NCBI GenBank assembly: GCA_023055505.1
Contig: JALIRH010000062.1
Location: forward strand, 2,359,115-2,423,114
Direction: 5' to 3'
Source: Callipepla californica brunnescens
Taxonomy: Eukaryota > Chordata > Aves > Galliformes > Odontophoridae
Length of the DNA: 64,000 nt
Part shown: positions 13,606 to 25,389 of the stretch, piece by piece
Numbering within the stretch: position 1 is the stretch's first letter
Layout of the letters: the number at the start of each line of letters is the position of its first letter
The notes under the pieces: generated by a model
What the model was told of the DNA's origin: nothing
Database searches by the model: none
What the model saw: only the letters and a program-made list of their open reading frames with translations
Translations under genes and position numbers: made by a program

Positions 13606-13865
13606 AGTCCGAGGACTTTTGAGTTTTGAGGAGAGGCTAAAGACACTTCAGTCAAGAGAAAAGAAAGCTAAAAGAAAACCTGACGGTTTTCTGTGGAGAA
13701 TAAGGTGCTGATGTCTTCTGCCCCGTGCCTCTCAGTATTCAAGAGGTATCTGGATAATTCTCTTAATAGCATACTTTATCTTCTGCTTAATTTTAAAGCA
13801 ATGCGGAAGTTGGATTAGATGGTTTTCTGAAGGTCCATTCCAGCTGAATTATTCCATTCCACTCC
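13606..13865 (+). mobile_element. Degraded CR1-like 3' end
   Basis: The stretch 13815-13865 (GTTGGATTAGATGG, then GAAGGTCCATTCCAGCTG and a TTCCATTCC tail) matches the typical last 50 bases of avian CR1 on the plus strand. The preceding 200 bases fit the CR1 3' UTR poorly but plausibly. It sits directly before another plus-strand CR1 piece from further upstream in the element, so the two cannot be one collinear copy. Confidence 0.6.
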
Positions 13866-14400
13866 CTTCTAATTTATGGGCTGGATGAGAATAAAGGGAA
13901 GTGAACTGAAAACTAGCTGAAAGGCTGATCTCAGAGTTGTGACCAGTGACTCAAAGTCTTGTTGGAAGTAAGTAAGTAGCAGAATACCCCATGAGTTAAT
14001 ACTGGGTGTAATTCTGCTACATATTTTTATTAACAATATGGCTAATGGGTCAGAATATATCCTCAGCAAGTTTTCAGATGGAACAAAACTGGGATGACTG
14101 GCGAATGGACCAGAAGGCTATGCTGCCATCCAGAAAGACCTGAACAGGTAGAAGAAATAGACTGACAGGAAACTCATGAGGTTCAGCAATGAGAATTGAA
14201 AAATCCTGTACCTGGAGAGGAACTAGAATTAACATTTCCACAAAGTTTGAAAGTAGCTTTGCAGAAAAGATGCTGAGTGGTGGACTTCAAGTTGGACACA
14301 AGACTGCAATATGCCCCTGCTGCAAACAAGGCTAAAGCTATCCCGTATTGCAGTAGGCAAAGTTCTGCCAGCAAGTTGAGGGACGTGAGCCTTCCTCTCT
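13866..14400 (+). mobile_element. CR1 LINE RT C-terminal fragment
   Basis: The region around 14070-14150 translates in pieces to the CR1 RT segment that carries palm motif C; the place of the usual FADD core reads FSDG, so the catalytic Asp pair is broken. The following bases fit the CR1 thumb region (a broken version of the NRLEKW-like stretch). Multiple stops and small deletions make it inactive. It ends near 14400, where the orientation of CR1 sequence flips. Confidence 0.7.
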
Positions 14401-14449
14401 ACTGAGCACTGGAGAAGCCATATCTGCTCTAGATCATCAGTGTGTTTTT

Positions 14450-14795
14450 ACACTGCAGGCTCCAGAGCTGAATGCAATACAGCAGTCTGGGTCTCATGAG
14501 AGAGGGAGAAATACCTCCTTTGACCTGCTAGATACACATCTTTTTACGGAGCCCAGGATGCAGTTGCCTTTCTGAGCTCTTAAGCCATTGCCATTGCCAC
14601 TTCATGTTCAGTCTTTCATCCACCAATCACACAAGTTCTTATTCACAAGGCCACTCTCTATCCACTTGTCCCATTCTGTATTCACTGTGTTTGGACTGCC
14701 TTGATTCAGGAGCAGGGCTTTGCACTTGGCCTTGTTGAACTTCATGGTGTTTTCATGGTTCCACCTCTCAAGCCTGTCAAAGTTCCTTTGGACTG
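14450..14795 (-). mobile_element. CR1 LINE internal fragment, opposite orientation
   Basis: The sequence reads as the reverse complement of a CR1 RT C-terminal segment; the phrase GCACTTGGCCTTGTTGAACTT near 14725-14745 is highly typical of CR1 in this orientation. It lacks a CR1 3' end. Together with the plus-strand pieces just upstream it forms an inverted junction near 14.4 kb. Confidence 0.75.
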
Positions 14796-16434
14796 AAAAT
14801 AAAAATGCAACACTGAAAATAACACTGAGAACAAAAGCAAAAATGTATTTTCAGCAAAAACAGAAAATAAGGAATAATTAATGGGTCTCACTGAAAGAAC
14901 TAGTAATTTTTCATGAGTAAACAAACACTATAGTTTTGTTTTTTTAATAGTCATAAAACATAATTTTATTTATTGTAAAAGGAAACAATATGAGAAACTT
15001 TCTTTAAAGAACTTGATCTGACTCTTTTAATCTACCACAGAGGAGTTCTCACAGCCATTCTAGTCGCTGACTCCAAACAGGGTACGCATTGAGATGAATA
15101 GTCGTAACACCATTCAATCTGTCTCTGTATCCTTACAAACCCCTGGAGATATTGCATGCTGTAAAGAACAAAAAGGAATTACAGTGTATGACCATTTGAA
15201 TCAAGTTTTGGGATAAGAATCTGATTTTTCTTTATGATCTGGTAAATGACTGTGCCTGTAGGAACTAGAAAAATGAAACACACAAACAAACTTTTTCTTT
15301 TTTCCTGATTATAAATTTAGTCAACGGGAAACACGTCTGGGTTCATTCCTAGTTTGAAGCATGAAGTACTTATCTCTGATCCTCAATTTCATTATATTTT
15401 TTTTACTATTTTTAAAATATATTTTATTCAAAAAGCAATGTGCATAAAGTGCATGTTTGTAATATATTTTTAAATACTTACTTACATTTGCTTTATCTTA
15501 CACATATGATAAACTAGACAATTCATTTTTAGAACATATTCAGAAGTGGGATAGGAGTTAGAAAGTAAGGGAAGATACTTACAGTAGTAATTTCAAGAAA
15601 TTACAAAGCATATTTTTTAACATTAGAAAAAAAAAAAAGAGAGAGAGAAAAGTTTTAGATTTATGATGCAAGAGCTCTGAATCTAACATAAAATTGTATT
15701 TCAGGGAGATTTATCAGAGATCCATAGAACACGGAATCTGTAGGTTCAGTACCAAGGGAAGCATACATAGTTTGTCCAAAACGAACTATCAGAGCTGAGC
15801 TTCTACAAGTGAAATGCCACTTTCTGAATAGATTAGTCTGATAAACAAAAGTGCCCATTAAAAATAAATTATATTGTGTCTGGTTTGTTGCATTCATATT
15901 TCTTCTTTAAGAAACTGAAGTTTAAAAGAGACACAAGCATTGTTTTCCTTACTGTGCATGCTTTTCCTGAAATGAAAACATTCATATAGGCCTTCTTCAT
16001 GCAACTGAAAATTATAACTATAACCTTTCTCCACATCCACAATAAAATAAAATAAATAAAAATGAAAAAAATAGGAAAATAGGAAAGGTACCATAGTTTA
16101 CCAATTTCCTATCCCTTCTTCCAGTGGATCAGATATGCCTTTCCGTATTTAGAGGCAACTACTGTTCAGTTAAATTTAGTCATCTACTGTGTTAGGATTT
16201 TCATCATTTACTGATGCTGAGTTAATGAATTTATGTGAAGCTTCTTTTGCTTTGGTATTTGTAGAGAACTAGGACTTCTACTTACCCTTATGAACTGCAA
16301 ACATTTTTTCCTGCTTTTTTTTTTTTTTTTTCTCAGAACTAATCTTTGACCAGATTTCATTCTCTTCTAGAGCAAGATTATCAGTCAAATGGGAATGCAG
16401 AAAGAGAGTGATCTATCACCTAGCAGACAGAGAA
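14796..16434. other. Unique A/T-rich DNA, no gene seen
   Basis: No gene or transposon is recognised. It includes a short GA-rich run after an A12 tract near 15630-15650 and a T17 run at about 16315-16331. Confidence 0.55.
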
Positions 16435-16696
16435 TGAATGCATTCAGCATTTTGAGGATATATACTAAATCCTTTGGTCTTGTCTGGACTAATTCCAGTT
16501 CCCACAGCAACTCATAATGAGACTTGTACTCCAGACACTTCAGCAACTTTGTCCCTCTTCTTTGGACACGCACTGGGGACTCAGTATCCTTCTTGGAGTG
16601 AGGGTCCCAAAACTGATAATGGAACATAAGTATGACCTCACTAGTGCCAAGTATAGAGGGACGATCCCTGGTCCTGTTCACTATTTCTGAAACAAG
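16435..16696 (-). mobile_element. CR1 LINE RT fragment without 3' end
   Basis: Read on the minus strand this is RT C-terminal CR1 sequence. It is covered by an open stretch from 16708 to 16385 that contains FHYQFWDPHSKKD, the counterpart of the conserved CR1 FWAPxxxxD region. It has neither the CR1 3' UTR nor a 5' continuation. Its upstream end (GCCAGGATG on the plus strand) abuts, within about 15 bases, the 3' terminus of the next CR1 copy. Confidence 0.75.
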
Positions 16697-16708
16697 CCAG
16701 GATGTCAT

Positions 16709-17540
16709 ATAATGGAATCATAGAACGGCTTGAGTTGGGAGGGACCCTAAGGATCACCAAGTTCCAAATCCCCTGCCACCAGCAGGGTTGCCAACTGCTA
16801 GATCAATTACTAGATCTGATTGTCCATGGTCCTGTCCAACCTGACCTCAAACACTTCTGGAGACAGGGCATCTACAAGTTCTCTGAACAAACTGTTCCAG
16901 CACCTCACGACTCTCTCAGTAAAAAACTTCCCCCTGACATCTAATCTAAAACTTTCCCCCTTCAGTTTAAAACCATTCTCCCTTTCCCTACCACTATCTA
17001 GCCTCGTAAAATGTTTATAAAATCCCTTTAAATTTTGGAAGGCTGCAATGAGGTCTCCCCGCAGCCTTCTCTTTTCCAGGCTGAACAAGCCCAGTTTCTT
17101 CACCCTACCTTCGTAAGATAGGTGATCCAGCCCTTTGCCATTGGCCTTTTTGGTCACCTGGGCACACTGGGATCTTTTTCAGCCAGCTGTCAACTAACAT
17201 CTCCAGATCCTTTTCCTCCACATGACTTTCTAGCTATTTTGCCCAGAAAGTATGTAGGAATGCATGGGGTTGTTGTGATCAAAGTGCATGTCCCGATCAC
17301 TGCCCAGCAATTCAGTCTATCCAGATCACCCAGTGTGGGCTTCTTACCCTCAGATAGATCAACACTTCCTCCCAAATTGGTGACAACTGCAAACTTACTG
17401 AGGGTGTACTCAACCCCTTCATTCAGATCATCAATAAGGATATTAAACAGGGTTAGCCCTAATACTGGATTTACCAGCTGGATTTAGCTCCATTCACCAC
17501 TACTCTCTGCCATTCAGCCAGGTTTTTACTCAGCAGTGTG
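16709..17540 (-). mobile_element. CR1 LINE 3' end with internal deletion
   Basis: This reverse-oriented CR1 has a clean 3' terminus (plus strand GGAATCATAGAACGGCTTGA). The minus-strand open stretch 17157-16810 contains LDHLSYEGRVKKLGLFSLEK, the well-known CR1 RT C-terminal segment. Between the conserved TKKAN-type stretch and this segment about 200 bases of the usual sequence are missing (junction near 17140). Further upstream the element covers the RT palm C-flanking region and stops near 17540, a normal 5' truncation. A TA-rich run lies just beyond. Confidence 0.88.
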
Positions 17541-17599
17541 TACACCCATACTGTACATTTATATATATGCATATATACATTTATGCTGTATAATTGTAT

Positions 17600-18415
17600 A
17601 TTTCCATGAGAAAATCATAAAATATAAAGTTGATAGAGACCCACAATGATTATCAATTCCAGCTTCTGGCTTCATATGAAAAAGTTAAACTGTATCTGTG
17701 AGAACACTGTATACCAGCAGTTCTTGGACTCCAATAGAGATGGTGATGTGACTACATCCCTGGGGAGCTTCCTCCTGTGCTCCCTACACTCTCAGTTAAA
17801 AAAATTTTCATAATTTCAAATCTGAACCTCTGCTTGGAGAGCCTTCATAACTTTTCCTTGGGTCCTATCACTGGATAAACACAGAGAAGAGGTTAGTGCT
17901 GCACACTCCAACCCCTCTGGTAAGGAAGCTGTAGACTGATATGAAGACACACCTCAGAATTATTTGAGCTGAACAAACTAAGTGACTTTAGCAGCTCTTC
18001 ATAAGGCTTGACCTCTAGACCTTTAATCATCTTTTCTGCCCTCCTTCAGGTGCTCTTTAATTGTTTTTTTATCTTCATTGTATTGTAGCACTCACAACTA
18101 AACACAATACTTGAGGTGAGTTCAGACCAGTGCAGAAGACAGTGGAACAATCACTTCCCTCATATGGCTAGCGATGCTATGCTTAATGAACCCCAGGAGA
18201 TACAGTTTGCTTGTCTGGCTGCCAGGACACATTGCTGACTAACATTTGACTTGTCAGCTAGAACACTCAGATCTCCTTTCCTGGGGATGTTTTCAAGAGT
18301 TGCCCCATCTTAGGTGCGCAACCCAGCACCTCTGTTGTTAAATTTAGTGTGGTTGAAGTTTGCTGAGACCCGTAGTCTGTCAAAAACTCTCTGTAACATG
18401 TCTCTGACCTGGAAA
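17600..18415 (-). mobile_element. Old CR1 LINE 3' half
   Basis: A more diverged CR1 copy in reverse orientation. The terminal part starts near 17605 (AAAATCATAAAATATAAAG, a decayed form of the CR1 tail) and passes through the conserved CR1 RT C-terminal region around 17950-18330, including the segment that normally reads as CAGATCTCCTTT on this strand. The end near 18415 is a typical 5' truncation. Divergence suggests an older subfamily than the neighbour at 16709-17540. Confidence 0.72.
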
Positions 18416-18479
18416 GAGAAAATGGCTCAGTGTAAAAAAGCTAGATATTTATGTGCCATTGCAGGGCGATGATCTCTTT

Positions 18480-20425
18480 GTGGTCATAGAGACATAGTGA
18501 CATAAGTGAGACATAGGAGTGACATAAATGAAAGTATCCTCACAGTCACAGGAATTGGTTCTCATGGGGGTCTTCAGTCAACACAATACATGTTGTTCCT
18601 AGCAAGGAACACTCAGTCTAGGAGGTCCCCACAATATCTTGAAGATAACATTCTGATGCAGGCAGGGGCCTTGTTCTTACTAATAAGGAATGACTGGCTC
18701 AGGATGTGAATGTCAAGGGCAGCCTGGAATGTGGTGAACACAAGTCAGCAGAGTTCAGGATATTGTTCAGAAAAAACAAGCCAATAAGTACGATTGTAGC
18801 CCTGGTTTTCAGGAGAGCTAACTTTGTCTTCAGGAGCCCATGGACTAGGGGATTGGTAGGAAAAAGGTCAGTTGAGAGACTGTTGATATTTAAACATCAC
18901 TGCTTCTATGCTCAGGATTGGTACAATCTGAAGAGTGAGAAAGTGAACAAAAATGGCAAGAGGCCTGAATGGATGAGTAATGAGTTTGTGCAAAATCTCA
19001 AAGGAAATGCTGCCAGGAATTCCCTGCCTGGAATGTTGCCAGGGACTGCAGGGATACAATGAATTAATCTGGTCAGGGGAGAAGGATGGAAAGAAAGGCC
19101 TCTTTAATTATGTCAACAACACAAAGAAGACTAGGGAAACTGTGGGTCCACTGCTGAATAAGATCAGTGCCTCAACCCTTTGCTGAGAAGACAGAGTTAC
19201 TGAAAACCCTTTAAAAAAAAAATAATAAAAATCAGTCTGTACTGCTAAGACTACCCCTCAAAAATTCCAAATCTTGTTGGTAAGAGAGAGTCTGGAAGGA
19301 AGGAAGACTTTCTATTAGTTGAAGATGAGATGGCCAAAGATAATTTAGTTAAAATTAGAATCCACAAATGCATGGGCTCCAGTTGGTATCATCCACAAGT
19401 GCCAAGGGAGATGGCACCTGTGATTGTCAAACCACTCTCTTATTGTCTTGGAGAATAGGAGAGATGCCTGAAGAGTGGAGAATAGCCAATGTCATCTCAG
19501 TCTTCAAAAGAGGGCAAGAAGAAGGATCTGGGAAACCACAAGCCAAACAGCCTCACCTCTGTCCATGGGAAGGTGACAGGAGCAACTTGTTCTGCATGTC
19601 ATCTCCGAGGATTTTGAAGAAAAGAGGGTTACTGGGAGTAGCCAACATGGATTCACCACCGTGAAACTGTGCTCAGCCTTCTATGATGTCATCACTATCT
19701 GAATAGATGAGAGAACTGTGAAAGTTGTATACCTTTATTTCAACAACTCACTCTTCACTGTTTCACACAAAATCCTTGTAATGAAGATGAAGAAATGTGA
19801 GACAGAGTAGTGGACAGTGAGGTAGATGGAGAACTGGATGACTGGCAGAGCTCAGAGGGTGGGCAATGGTAGACCAACGATGTAGAATCTAATTGGAGGC
19901 TTGTAACCAGCAGTGTTCTCTCAGGGACTGGTACTGGTTTAGGTCTTGTTCTGTATCTTTATCAACAGTGAGATAGAGGGATAGAGTTCACTGATGATGC
20001 AAAGCTGGGAGGAGTGACTGACACACCAGAAAGCCATGTTGCCATTCAGAAAGACCTAAACAGGCTGGAGAGCTGGGCAGAAAGGAACCTGATGAGGTTC
20101 AGCAAGAACAAGTGTAGCAAGTGTATTCCTCCTCCAGTGAGGAGGAATAACTGTATGCATCAGTACAGGCTAGAGGATGACCTGCCAGAGAGGAGCTCTG
20201 AGGAGAAGGACTTATGGGTTGTGGTGGATAACAGATAGGTCACGAGCCAACAGCACGCCCTTGCGGCCAAGGCCTATGGTATCCTGGGATGCATCAAGAA
20301 TAATGCGACCAGCAGGGAGAGGGAGGTAATCCTTCCATCTCATCTTTCCTGGCGAGACCTCATCTGGAATATTTTGTCTAGTACTGAGCTCCTCAGCTCA
20401 AAAAAGGCAACCAATAATGAGAGCT
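18480..20425 (+). mobile_element. CR1 LINE ORF2 fragment (endonuclease end to RT thumb)
   Basis: A plus-strand CR1 covering most of ORF2. An endonuclease-end piece lies at about 18540-18700, then the linker (open stretch 18706-19062 with VFRRANFVFRSPW). The RT part includes motif C at 19987-20001 (FTDDAK, catalytic Asp pair retained) and the thumb with MHQYRLEDDLPERSSEEKDL at about 20152-20211. The copy has many frameshifts and deletions, so no product is expected. The 3' UTR and terminus are absent: the match fades near 20425 in the conserved PHLEY-type region. Imperfect tandem units AGTGACATAA near 18493-18531 mark its 5' side. Confidence 0.85.
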
Positions 20426-20471
20426 AATTAATTTTAAAATATTCTGCAGAAGAATTATACAGTTTTAAATA

Positions 20472-20583
20472 GGAAAAAAAAAAAAAGAAAGAAAGAAACA
20501 GCAGAATGTGATCTTTTTTATCTTTTGTTTCTGCAAATAAAGTTTTCTTTATTTATTTTTATTTTTTATTTTTATTTTTTTTT
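20472..20583. repeat. A-run with GAAA units, then T-rich (ATTTTT) tract
   Basis: An A13 run followed by three GAAA units ends at 20499. A second tract of ATTT and ATTTTT units spans 20548-20583. Both are read directly. Confidence 0.9.
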
Positions 20584-21334
20584 GCTATATCGTGCCTAAC
20601 TGATACATGAAAAGCGAAAACACTGGAACAGCATAACCCAAATTTTAGCCTTTGGTCTCAAAATATGTAAATGGCCTCCTATAGCTGCTTAATTACTTCA
20701 AATAGTCAAGTGCTTTCATCTTACTGTCTCACATGATGGCATGATCCCAAATGGACTTTCCTAGTTAGAACTGATAGCTATATCCTGGGGTGTATTTATT
20801 CTTGTAATACTTTCTTTTCACCCTTGATTTGTAATAACCCAGATCTGTTTACTTTTCAGAGCATGATGCAAGGATGCTGATGAAGACTTCTGAGAAAACA
20901 GATAATGCTTAAGGGGTAGGGTTTTGTGGGAAGTGTGTTACTTTTGTTGTCATTGCTGCACTTTTCCTATATTGCTTTTTTTTCTTCTCATTGGATTGAT
21001 GATTGAGTCTGTTTTTCTCTTTTTTTTAAATGGATTTTTAAGCATCGTTGAAAAAAGCTCAGAAAAAACATGATGCAAATATACTTTATTGTTATCATAA
21101 TAAATATTCCCTTAATTCCATGATTCTTCTGATCACTGTGAAATTGTCAATAAAAGCCAGTGATGTATTCTAAGAATCATTAAATTGTGTTAAAACTTAA
21201 AATAGGACTACAGGTATTTTAACTGTTTTAGACGGTAATTCTCATTAAAATACTCCACATTTAGAAACAAATATTAGTTCAAAACTACTTGCATTTTACA
21301 TAAACAAAAATATATACAAACTATTTGTAGTTCA
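20584..21334. other. Unique DNA, no gene seen
   Basis: No coding sequence or transposon is recognised in these 750 bases between two CR1 regions. Confidence 0.55.
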
Positions 21335-21515
21335 AGAAGGGTAAATACAAAGTCCTGCACCTGAGAAAGCACAACTGCATGCACCAATGTATGCTGAAAG
21401 ACATTCAGCTGAAAAACAAGCTGTCAGAAAAGGCTTTGGGGGTCCTGCTGCTGCTGAACACACATTTGACCATGAGATAGCAAGGTGCCCTTGTCCCAAA
21501 CAACGCAGTGCTGTG
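21335..21515 (+). mobile_element. Small CR1 LINE RT thumb fragment
   Basis: The stretch translates to KYKVLHLRKHNCMHQCM followed by a degraded copy of the LAEKDLGVLVD-type CR1 segment and then the TMSQQCAL-type segment. This places it in the RT thumb on the plus strand. It ends at about 21515, shortly before the 3' terminus of an opposite-strand CR1. Confidence 0.75.
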
Positions 21516-21537
21516 TTAGAGTTGGCAGTACAGAATT

Positions 21538-22485
21538 ATAGAATCCTTACAGTTGGAAGGGGTCTCGAAAAGCCATCTAGTTCAACTCCCTTACAATGAA
21601 AAGGAAAACCCACAGCTACATCAAGCTGCCCAGGACTTAATCCAGCCTCAACTTGAAAGTCTCCAGGGACAGGGCATCAATTGCATAACTGGGCAACCTG
21701 TTCCAGTGCCTCACCACCCCCACTGGAAAATATTTTTTCTTATTTCTAACCTAAATCTACCCTCTTTGAACTTGAAAACATTTCCCCTTGTTCTCTCACC
21801 GCAGACACTACTAATGGTTCTTTCCCTTTCTTTCCCATAGCTCACCTTCAGATACTGAAAGGCTACTATAAGGTCATCTTGCAGCCTTCTCTTCTTCAGG
21901 CTGAGCAGCCCCAGATCCCTCATCCTGTTCTTGTAGGAGAGAAGTTCAATTCCATTAATCATTTCTGTGTCCCTCCTCTGAATGTGCTTCAACAGGTCTA
22001 TGTCTCTCCCTTTTTGAGAAACCCATATCTGGATAAAGTACTCCAGGTGAGGCCACATCAGCACAGAACAGAGGGGCAGGATCACCTCCCTCAACATGCT
22101 GGCTAAAATTCTTTAGATGCAGCCCAGGATATGACTGGCTTTCTGTGTTGCTGGCTCATTTCCAGCTTCCCATCCATCAGTACTTCCAGGTCTTTTTCAG
22201 CAGGGCTGCACTCAGTTCTTTCATCCCCAGCTTGCATTGCCTCAACCCAGGCGCAAGATCTTGCATTTGGATTTGCTGAATCTCATGAGGCTCACCTGGG
22301 GTCACTGCTCAAGCAAATTAGCTGAGGGTGTACTCGACCCCACTGTCAATGTCATGATGAAGATATTAAAGATTACCAGCCCCAGCACTGACCTGTGGGG
22401 GACACCATTCAACACCTTTCTCTATTCAGACATTGAGGCACTGACCATCACCCTTTGGATTCGACTCGATCCTGCAGCATAATTT
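21538..22485 (-). mobile_element. CR1 LINE 3' half
   Basis: A reverse-oriented CR1 with recognisable 3' terminus (plus strand GAATTATAGAATCCTTACAG). The minus strand keeps an open stretch of 128 codons (22097-21711) containing PHLEYFIQIWVSQKGRDIDL and then SLKKRRLQDDLIVAFQYLK, the conserved RT C-terminal region. Upstream it extends towards the RT palm and stops near 22485, a normal 5' truncation. Confidence 0.9.
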
Positions 22486-23569
22486 TCTGGATTATATTCT
22501 GCATACTGATAAAGCTTTTGAGAAAAAAATATCTATGCTCAGTCTCAAAACATAAGCAGAAGCTCAGGAAGGGAAAAATAAAAAATTAAAAAGTTAAAAA
22601 AAAAAAACACATCAGAAGCATATGTATAAAATATGTAATTTGAAAAATATTTTAATAGCTGTTGTCCGTCTTAAGGTTAAAATAATTTAACCTTTGAATT
22701 AACAGATATGTCATCACTCACTCATTAAAAATATAAAATCACAGCATTATGTTCCAAAAAAATATATTACAAAAAGGTAAGAGTAATAGGTATAAATGGA
22801 GCTTACATTAATTTATTCCTAATTATAACAGCAGTTACCATGCTTTGCTATTTGAATATTCAGAGCCACTATTAATTTGCCAGGAGCAGCTTTCATTTTC
22901 CACATATCTTTAAGATTCAATTAGATACCATTTTTTTGAGTTTTAAAACATTTACACTTTGAATATATAATTTAACTTATTTATGTAGTTTAAGACATTA
23001 ATCAGTGGCATGACTAGAGGAGAATGGCAGAGATGATTAAGTAATAGGTTTGTTTTTCATTTAGATTATGAGATGAAGATGAATATGGTGCATTATCCAT
23101 TTTCTACAGCTTTTAGTATATAAAGTATGAAAAGAGCATAACAATATTATGCTTGCAAGCTTTCAAATCTTTAACCTGATGAAGCATCATAGCAAACAAT
23201 ATAAACATTCAGTGAATGGCAGTATATAATTAGCACTGGGCATTTCCCCTTTCATGAAGCAGAAAAGAAACCCAATCACAGCTTGTCCAAAGCTGGCTTA
23301 CATTACTGGATATTGGACAATTCCACCTGAGTGCAGAGTCTGGTCAGCTATAAACTGGCCAAGCAAGTCTGGGTAACTCCAGTGATGTACACTTCTCAAC
23401 CTCTTGAGTAGTGAGTAGTCTTTGACTACATTTACTATAAAGTGGTTTTTATTTTTATTTTTATTTTTTCTTTTTCCTCTTATAGTTAAATAGAACTTTT
23501 GTTTTTGTGCACAACTAGAAGTGTCTGCTCTTTTTTGCTGTACCCTAACAGGCATTCATACATTTTCAT
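22486..23569. other. Unique A/T-rich DNA, no gene seen
   Basis: No gene or transposon is recognised. A TTTTTA tract lies at 23446-23477. The block 22830-22930 has a motif-rich look but nothing that can be assigned. Confidence 0.55.
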
Positions 23570-24845
23570 CTCTCTCATCCTCTACCAATTTCACAGGTCA
23601 TCCAGACCCTTAATCATCTCTGTGGCTCTTAGGTAGACTCACTCCAAGACAGAAATGCCTCCTCCCTACTAAAGAGCCCAGGACTAAACCCAACACTTGT
23701 GTGAGCCTCATCGGAACTGAGAAGAGGGGACAGATCGCTTAGTATCCTGTGAGTGACACCTTCCTTAATGCCTTAATGTAGTTCTGGAGGTTGCTGGCTT
23801 GCTTTGCTTCAAGTTATATCATTGGCTCATGGCTAACTCAGTGCCTAACAGGATCCACACGGTGTTTTATGCAAAGCTGCTTTCCAGCTCATAGACCTCT
23901 GGTTTGTAGTAGGCCACAGAGTTATTCAACTTCACATGAAGGATGAGGCACTTCCTGTTCTTGAACATCATTCAGTTACAGTCAGCAATTTTCTCCGCAT
24001 ACTGAGGTCACTCTGATTGTGCCAATCTGGTATTCTAACTTTTTCCCTTGGGTATGCATGTTTTGCGCACTTGCTAAGAGTACATTATGTTTAACTGTCC
24101 AAGTCAGTAACAAAGATACTAAATAGTATCAGACCTGCTACTGATCACTGGGGTATACAAACAGGGACTGCTCTCCAGATGGATCATAGCACTCTGGATT
24201 GGTCATTCAGTTAGTTTCCAGTCCAAATTACTGTCCTCTTGCTGCAACAAGCCTTGATAAAATCAAGATAAACATTCACTGCTCTCCCTTCACTCATCCC
24301 GTAATCTCAGTGTAGAAGGCTACTAGATCAGGCAGATGTGCTCTTTGTAGGCCACTGCAGAACAGACTGTAGATCAGGCTATTCCTGCCAACTTTTTTGT
24401 CCTCATTATTTTGGAAAATGCTTTACAACATGGCTTGATCCACAGACTTCCCAGAGTTTGAGGATAGGCTTACTGATCTGTAGTTCTCCAGATCTCCATT
24501 TTCTTTCCTGAAAATAGTAGTGACACGTTCTTTCTTCAAGACTTCAGGAACATCATGGCCTTTGAAAGAAAGACTGATTTTGCAATTACGTCACCCAGCT
24601 ATCTCAGCTCTCACGGGTGTACCCTGTTAGGTCCCAGTGACTTGTGTATGTTCAGTTTATATGAATGTTCCCTAATCGAATCCTCCTCCATGAGAGGTAT
24701 GTCTTCTTTGTTACACATTTTCCCACTGGTCTCATGCATCTGGAATCTCTAAAAAACAGTTCACAACAGAGTAGACAGAGGTGAAGAAGAAATTCTCCAC
24801 TTCAGCTTTTCCCATGACCATTGTATTCAGGTCTCTTCCTCTATT
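23570..24845 (-). mobile_element. Old CR1 LINE fragment, RT region
   Basis: A strongly diverged reverse-oriented CR1. The order of recognisable segments from low to high coordinate is the RT C-terminal part (23580-23760), the thumb (about 23930-24000), the region normally following motif C (24110-24160), then upstream RT blocks: the AAGCCTTGATAAAATC stretch near 24250, the GATCTGTAGTTCTCCAGAT stretch near 24480, and the linker at 24630-24840. It has no CR1 3' terminus and no long open frame. Divergence suggests an old subfamily. Confidence 0.72.
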
Positions 24846-24885
24846 CCTTCTCATGTTGCTTTTGAAGTGGCAGATGAATCCATAC

Positions 24886-24920
<35 letters not shown>

Positions 24921-25389
24921 TAAATAATATATATTTATTTATACGTAACTGATTGGAAATTAAAGACCAAATATGAGACAAACCCAAGGTGAGAGGAAAA
25001 AATAAATAAATTGTAAGCACATGCAACTCTAAAAGCTGTGTTTTGAGATCATTAGTGAACACTTTCCCTAAGTAAAATCTTAATTTAACATGTATAAATA
25101 ATGTCAATAAAAGACTATAAAGAAGTATTTTTAAAGTTCTTAATAATAAAAAGAAAACGAACAACAAAAAAGACAGAATCTTATTTTTTCTGCTCCTCCG
25201 ATTTTTCACTTTTTTAGGCAGAGTTAACCAGATTAACAGATTTAAAACAAATTCTTCAAAGTAATTTGCTTTCTCCCTGTTTTTTTGTCCTTTTAGTTTT
25301 AGGCTAGAAGTCAAAACGTTACATGTTTTCAGAAAGATTCTTACTAAGTACATTTTATATGCTACATCTATCTGCCAAAATAGAAACAT
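24841..25389 (-). other. 182-codon open reading frame of unknown meaning
   Basis: The longest open frame in the window runs on the minus strand. Its product would be rich in Leu, Ile, Phe and Lys, with hydrophobic stretches (for example ILSFLLFVFFLLLRTLKILL) and a C-terminal IYIYIYIY run encoded by the (TA)n tract. I recognise no family or motif. The last codons run into the edge of the CR1 at 23570-24845. There is no sign of splice sites or a promoter. A chance frame in A/T-rich DNA, lengthened by the TA repeat, is the likeliest reading. Confidence 0.1.
24887..24943. repeat. (TA)n microsatellite
   Basis: A long alternating TA run, followed by interrupted TA and TTTA units, is read directly. 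It lies immediately beside the CR1 fragment ending near 24845. Confidence 0.95.

Noticed and set aside
21711..22097. 128-codon minus-strand frame as a host gene
   Set aside because: It contains the conserved CR1 RT C-terminal segment and lies upstream of a CR1 3' terminus.
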